DNA from: DASRDR01 sp044867785 | GTDB lineage: Bacteria > Methylomirabilota > Methylomirabilia > Rokubacteriales > DASRDR01 | NCBI GenBank assembly: GCA_044867785.1 | Contig: JBIOVM010000198.1 | Location: 1 to 21,101 of the forward strand | Direction of reading: 5' to 3' | Length of the DNA: 21,101 bases | In this document: positions 20,189-21,101 of the stretch, piece by piece | Position numbering within the stretch: position 1 is the first letter of the stretch | How the letters are laid out: every line of letters starts with the position of its first letter | Notes under the pieces: generated by a model | What the model saw: the letters and a program-made list of their open reading frames with translations, nothing else | What the model was told of the DNA's origin: nothing | Database searches by the model: none | Position numbers and translations under genes: made by a program

Positions 20189-21101
20189 TCAGCCCTCGGT
20201 CTTGTTGAGCATGTCCTGGAACTCCTTCTGCGCCTCGGCGAGGACCTGCGCCGAGGGTGCGCCCTCGATCGCCTTCTGGATCGCGACGCCGATGATGTCG
20301 CGGTACTCGGTCACGCCCACGATCTCGGGAAGGCCCAGGCGGCCGATCTTGAGCGAGTCCTGGTAGGCCTGGTACCAGTCGGCGGGCATCTTGGGCTTGG
20401 CCTTGACCTCGGCGTTGCTCCACGGCGAGTTGCGGGCCACCCCGACGCCGGCGAGCAGCTCGCGCGCCGCGTTCTGCTTGTTCGTCGCCCACTGGGCGAG
20501 GAGGTACGCCGCCTCCTTGTTCCGGGACTGGGAGGACACCGCCATGCCGGTGCCGTACAGCGAGGAGAAGGACCCGCTGGGGCCGGCCGGCATCACCACG
20601 TAGCCCACCTTGCCGACGATCTTCGACTTCGCCGGGTCCTCGAACTGGTTGGCGAAGTTGATGCCGTCGAAGTAGGTCGCCGCCTGGCCCTGCATGAAGG
20701 AGGCCGAGCACTCGTACCAGTTGAAGTTGATGACGCCGGGCGGGCCGTACTTCCGCAGCGTCCCGGCGTACCAGTCGAGGGCGGCGATCGTCTCCTTGGT
20801 GTCGAGCGCGGCCTTTCCCTCTTTGGTGAGGAAGTCGGCGCCGAAGACGAATTGCGTGTTGCTGAACATCGTGGCGTTCGCGTTCTTGAGCCCGCGGAAC
20901 ACGGCCCCGTACATGCCCGGCGGGCTGTGGAACAACTTGGCCTGGGTCTCCCACTCCGCGTGGGTCTTCGGCGGCTTCAGGCCCTTCGCGGCGTAGAGAT
21001 CTTTCCGGTAGAAGAGGATCACGGCGTCGACGAACGCCGGCAGCGCCGAGATCGTGCCGTCCTTCTGGGTAATGATCGACTTCGCGCCGCCGGCGAGGTC
21101 G
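20189..21101 (-). CDS. extracellular sugar-binding protein, family 1 (5' part outside window)
   Basis: About 303 C-terminal residues are visible; the open frame runs off the right edge, so the signal peptide and roughly 100-130 residues are missing. Recognisable family features are ALPAFVDAVILFYRKDLY, the WETQAKLF region, GQAATYFDGINFANQF and KVGYVVMPAGPSGSFSSLYGTGMAVSSQSRNKEAAYLLAQWAT. These are the typical 'kill-switch' region and C-terminal helices of UgpB/MalE-like proteins. It should bind a sugar, sugar alcohol or glycerophosphodiester in the periplasm or at the cell surface and hand it to the two permeases encoded downstream. The substrate is not predictable. The apparent start near 21022 is an internal codon. 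Confidence 0.9.
   Translation of the reverse strand, partial: DLAGGAKSIITQKDGTISALPAFVDAVILFYRKDLYAAKGLKPPKTHAEWETQAKLFHSPPGMYGAVFRGLKNANATMFSNTQFVFGADFLTKEGKAALDTKETIAALDWYAGTLRKYGPPGVINFNWYECSASFMQGQAATYFDGINFANQFEDPAKSKIVGKVGYVVMPAGPSGSFSSLYGTGMAVSSQSRNKEAAYLLAQWATNKQNAARELLAGVGVARNSPWSNAEVKAKPKMPADWYQAYQDSLKIGRLGLPEIVGVTEYRDIIGVAIQKAIEGAPSAQVLAEAQKEFQDMLNKTEG

Overview
The window is very GC-rich (about 70 % by eye), is densely coded on both strands, and carries long antisense reading frames that are by-products of the base composition. The gene set comprises a family III CoA-transferase, a citramalate synthase, a hybrid histidine kinase of the HDFNN type, class III cyclases, STAND-type regulators and a family 1 sugar ABC transporter. 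This suits a high-GC free-living soil or groundwater heterotroph. Candidatus Rokubacteria / Methylomirabilota is my best guess, with a high-GC deltaproteobacterium as the alternative; no marker gene fixes this. I see no rRNA, tRNA, CRISPR array, insertion sequence or phage gene.

Layout. Positions 10-1194 (+) encode a CoA-transferase, which meets a small zinc-ribbon protein (1198-1419, -) tail to tail. After a 316-base gap come a bacterial metallothionein (1736-1942, +) and, 19 bases later, a GAF-PAS-HisKA-HATPase-REC hybrid kinase (1962-4043, +). A GNAT acetyltransferase (4076-4660, -) diverges from citramalate synthase cimA (4763-6346, +), which has a clear sigma70-type promoter. From 6395 to 17066 everything is on the minus strand. 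Read in the direction of transcription the order is: a DinB-like protein; a four-gene operon with its own promoter (unknown basic-tailed protein, polyprenyl diphosphate synthase, acetoacetate-decarboxylase-like protein, large FAD oxidoreductase); and a two-gene signalling module (class III cyclase, then a 1325-residue regulator). The regulator joins a sigma54-activator AAA+ domain, a Fis-type HTH, a degenerate cyclase domain, a STAND ATPase and TPRs. A thioesterase (17124-17546, +) diverges from the DinB-like gene. The right end (17571-21101, -) is a sugar ABC transporter operon: a solute-binding protein cut by the window edge, two permeases and a SAM methyltransferase.

The two most interesting regions are the cyclase plus multi-domain regulator pair (6395-11322) and the prenyl synthase / ADC-like / FAD oxidoreductase operon (11522-16459), whose product I cannot name. 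A genome-level pattern also stands out. Genes with good Shine-Dalgarno sites have ordinary leaders. The four transcription-unit starts that lack one (GNAT, regulator, DinB-like, thioesterase) each carry a TAnnnT -10 box only 6-7 bases before the start codon, which suggests leaderless mRNAs.
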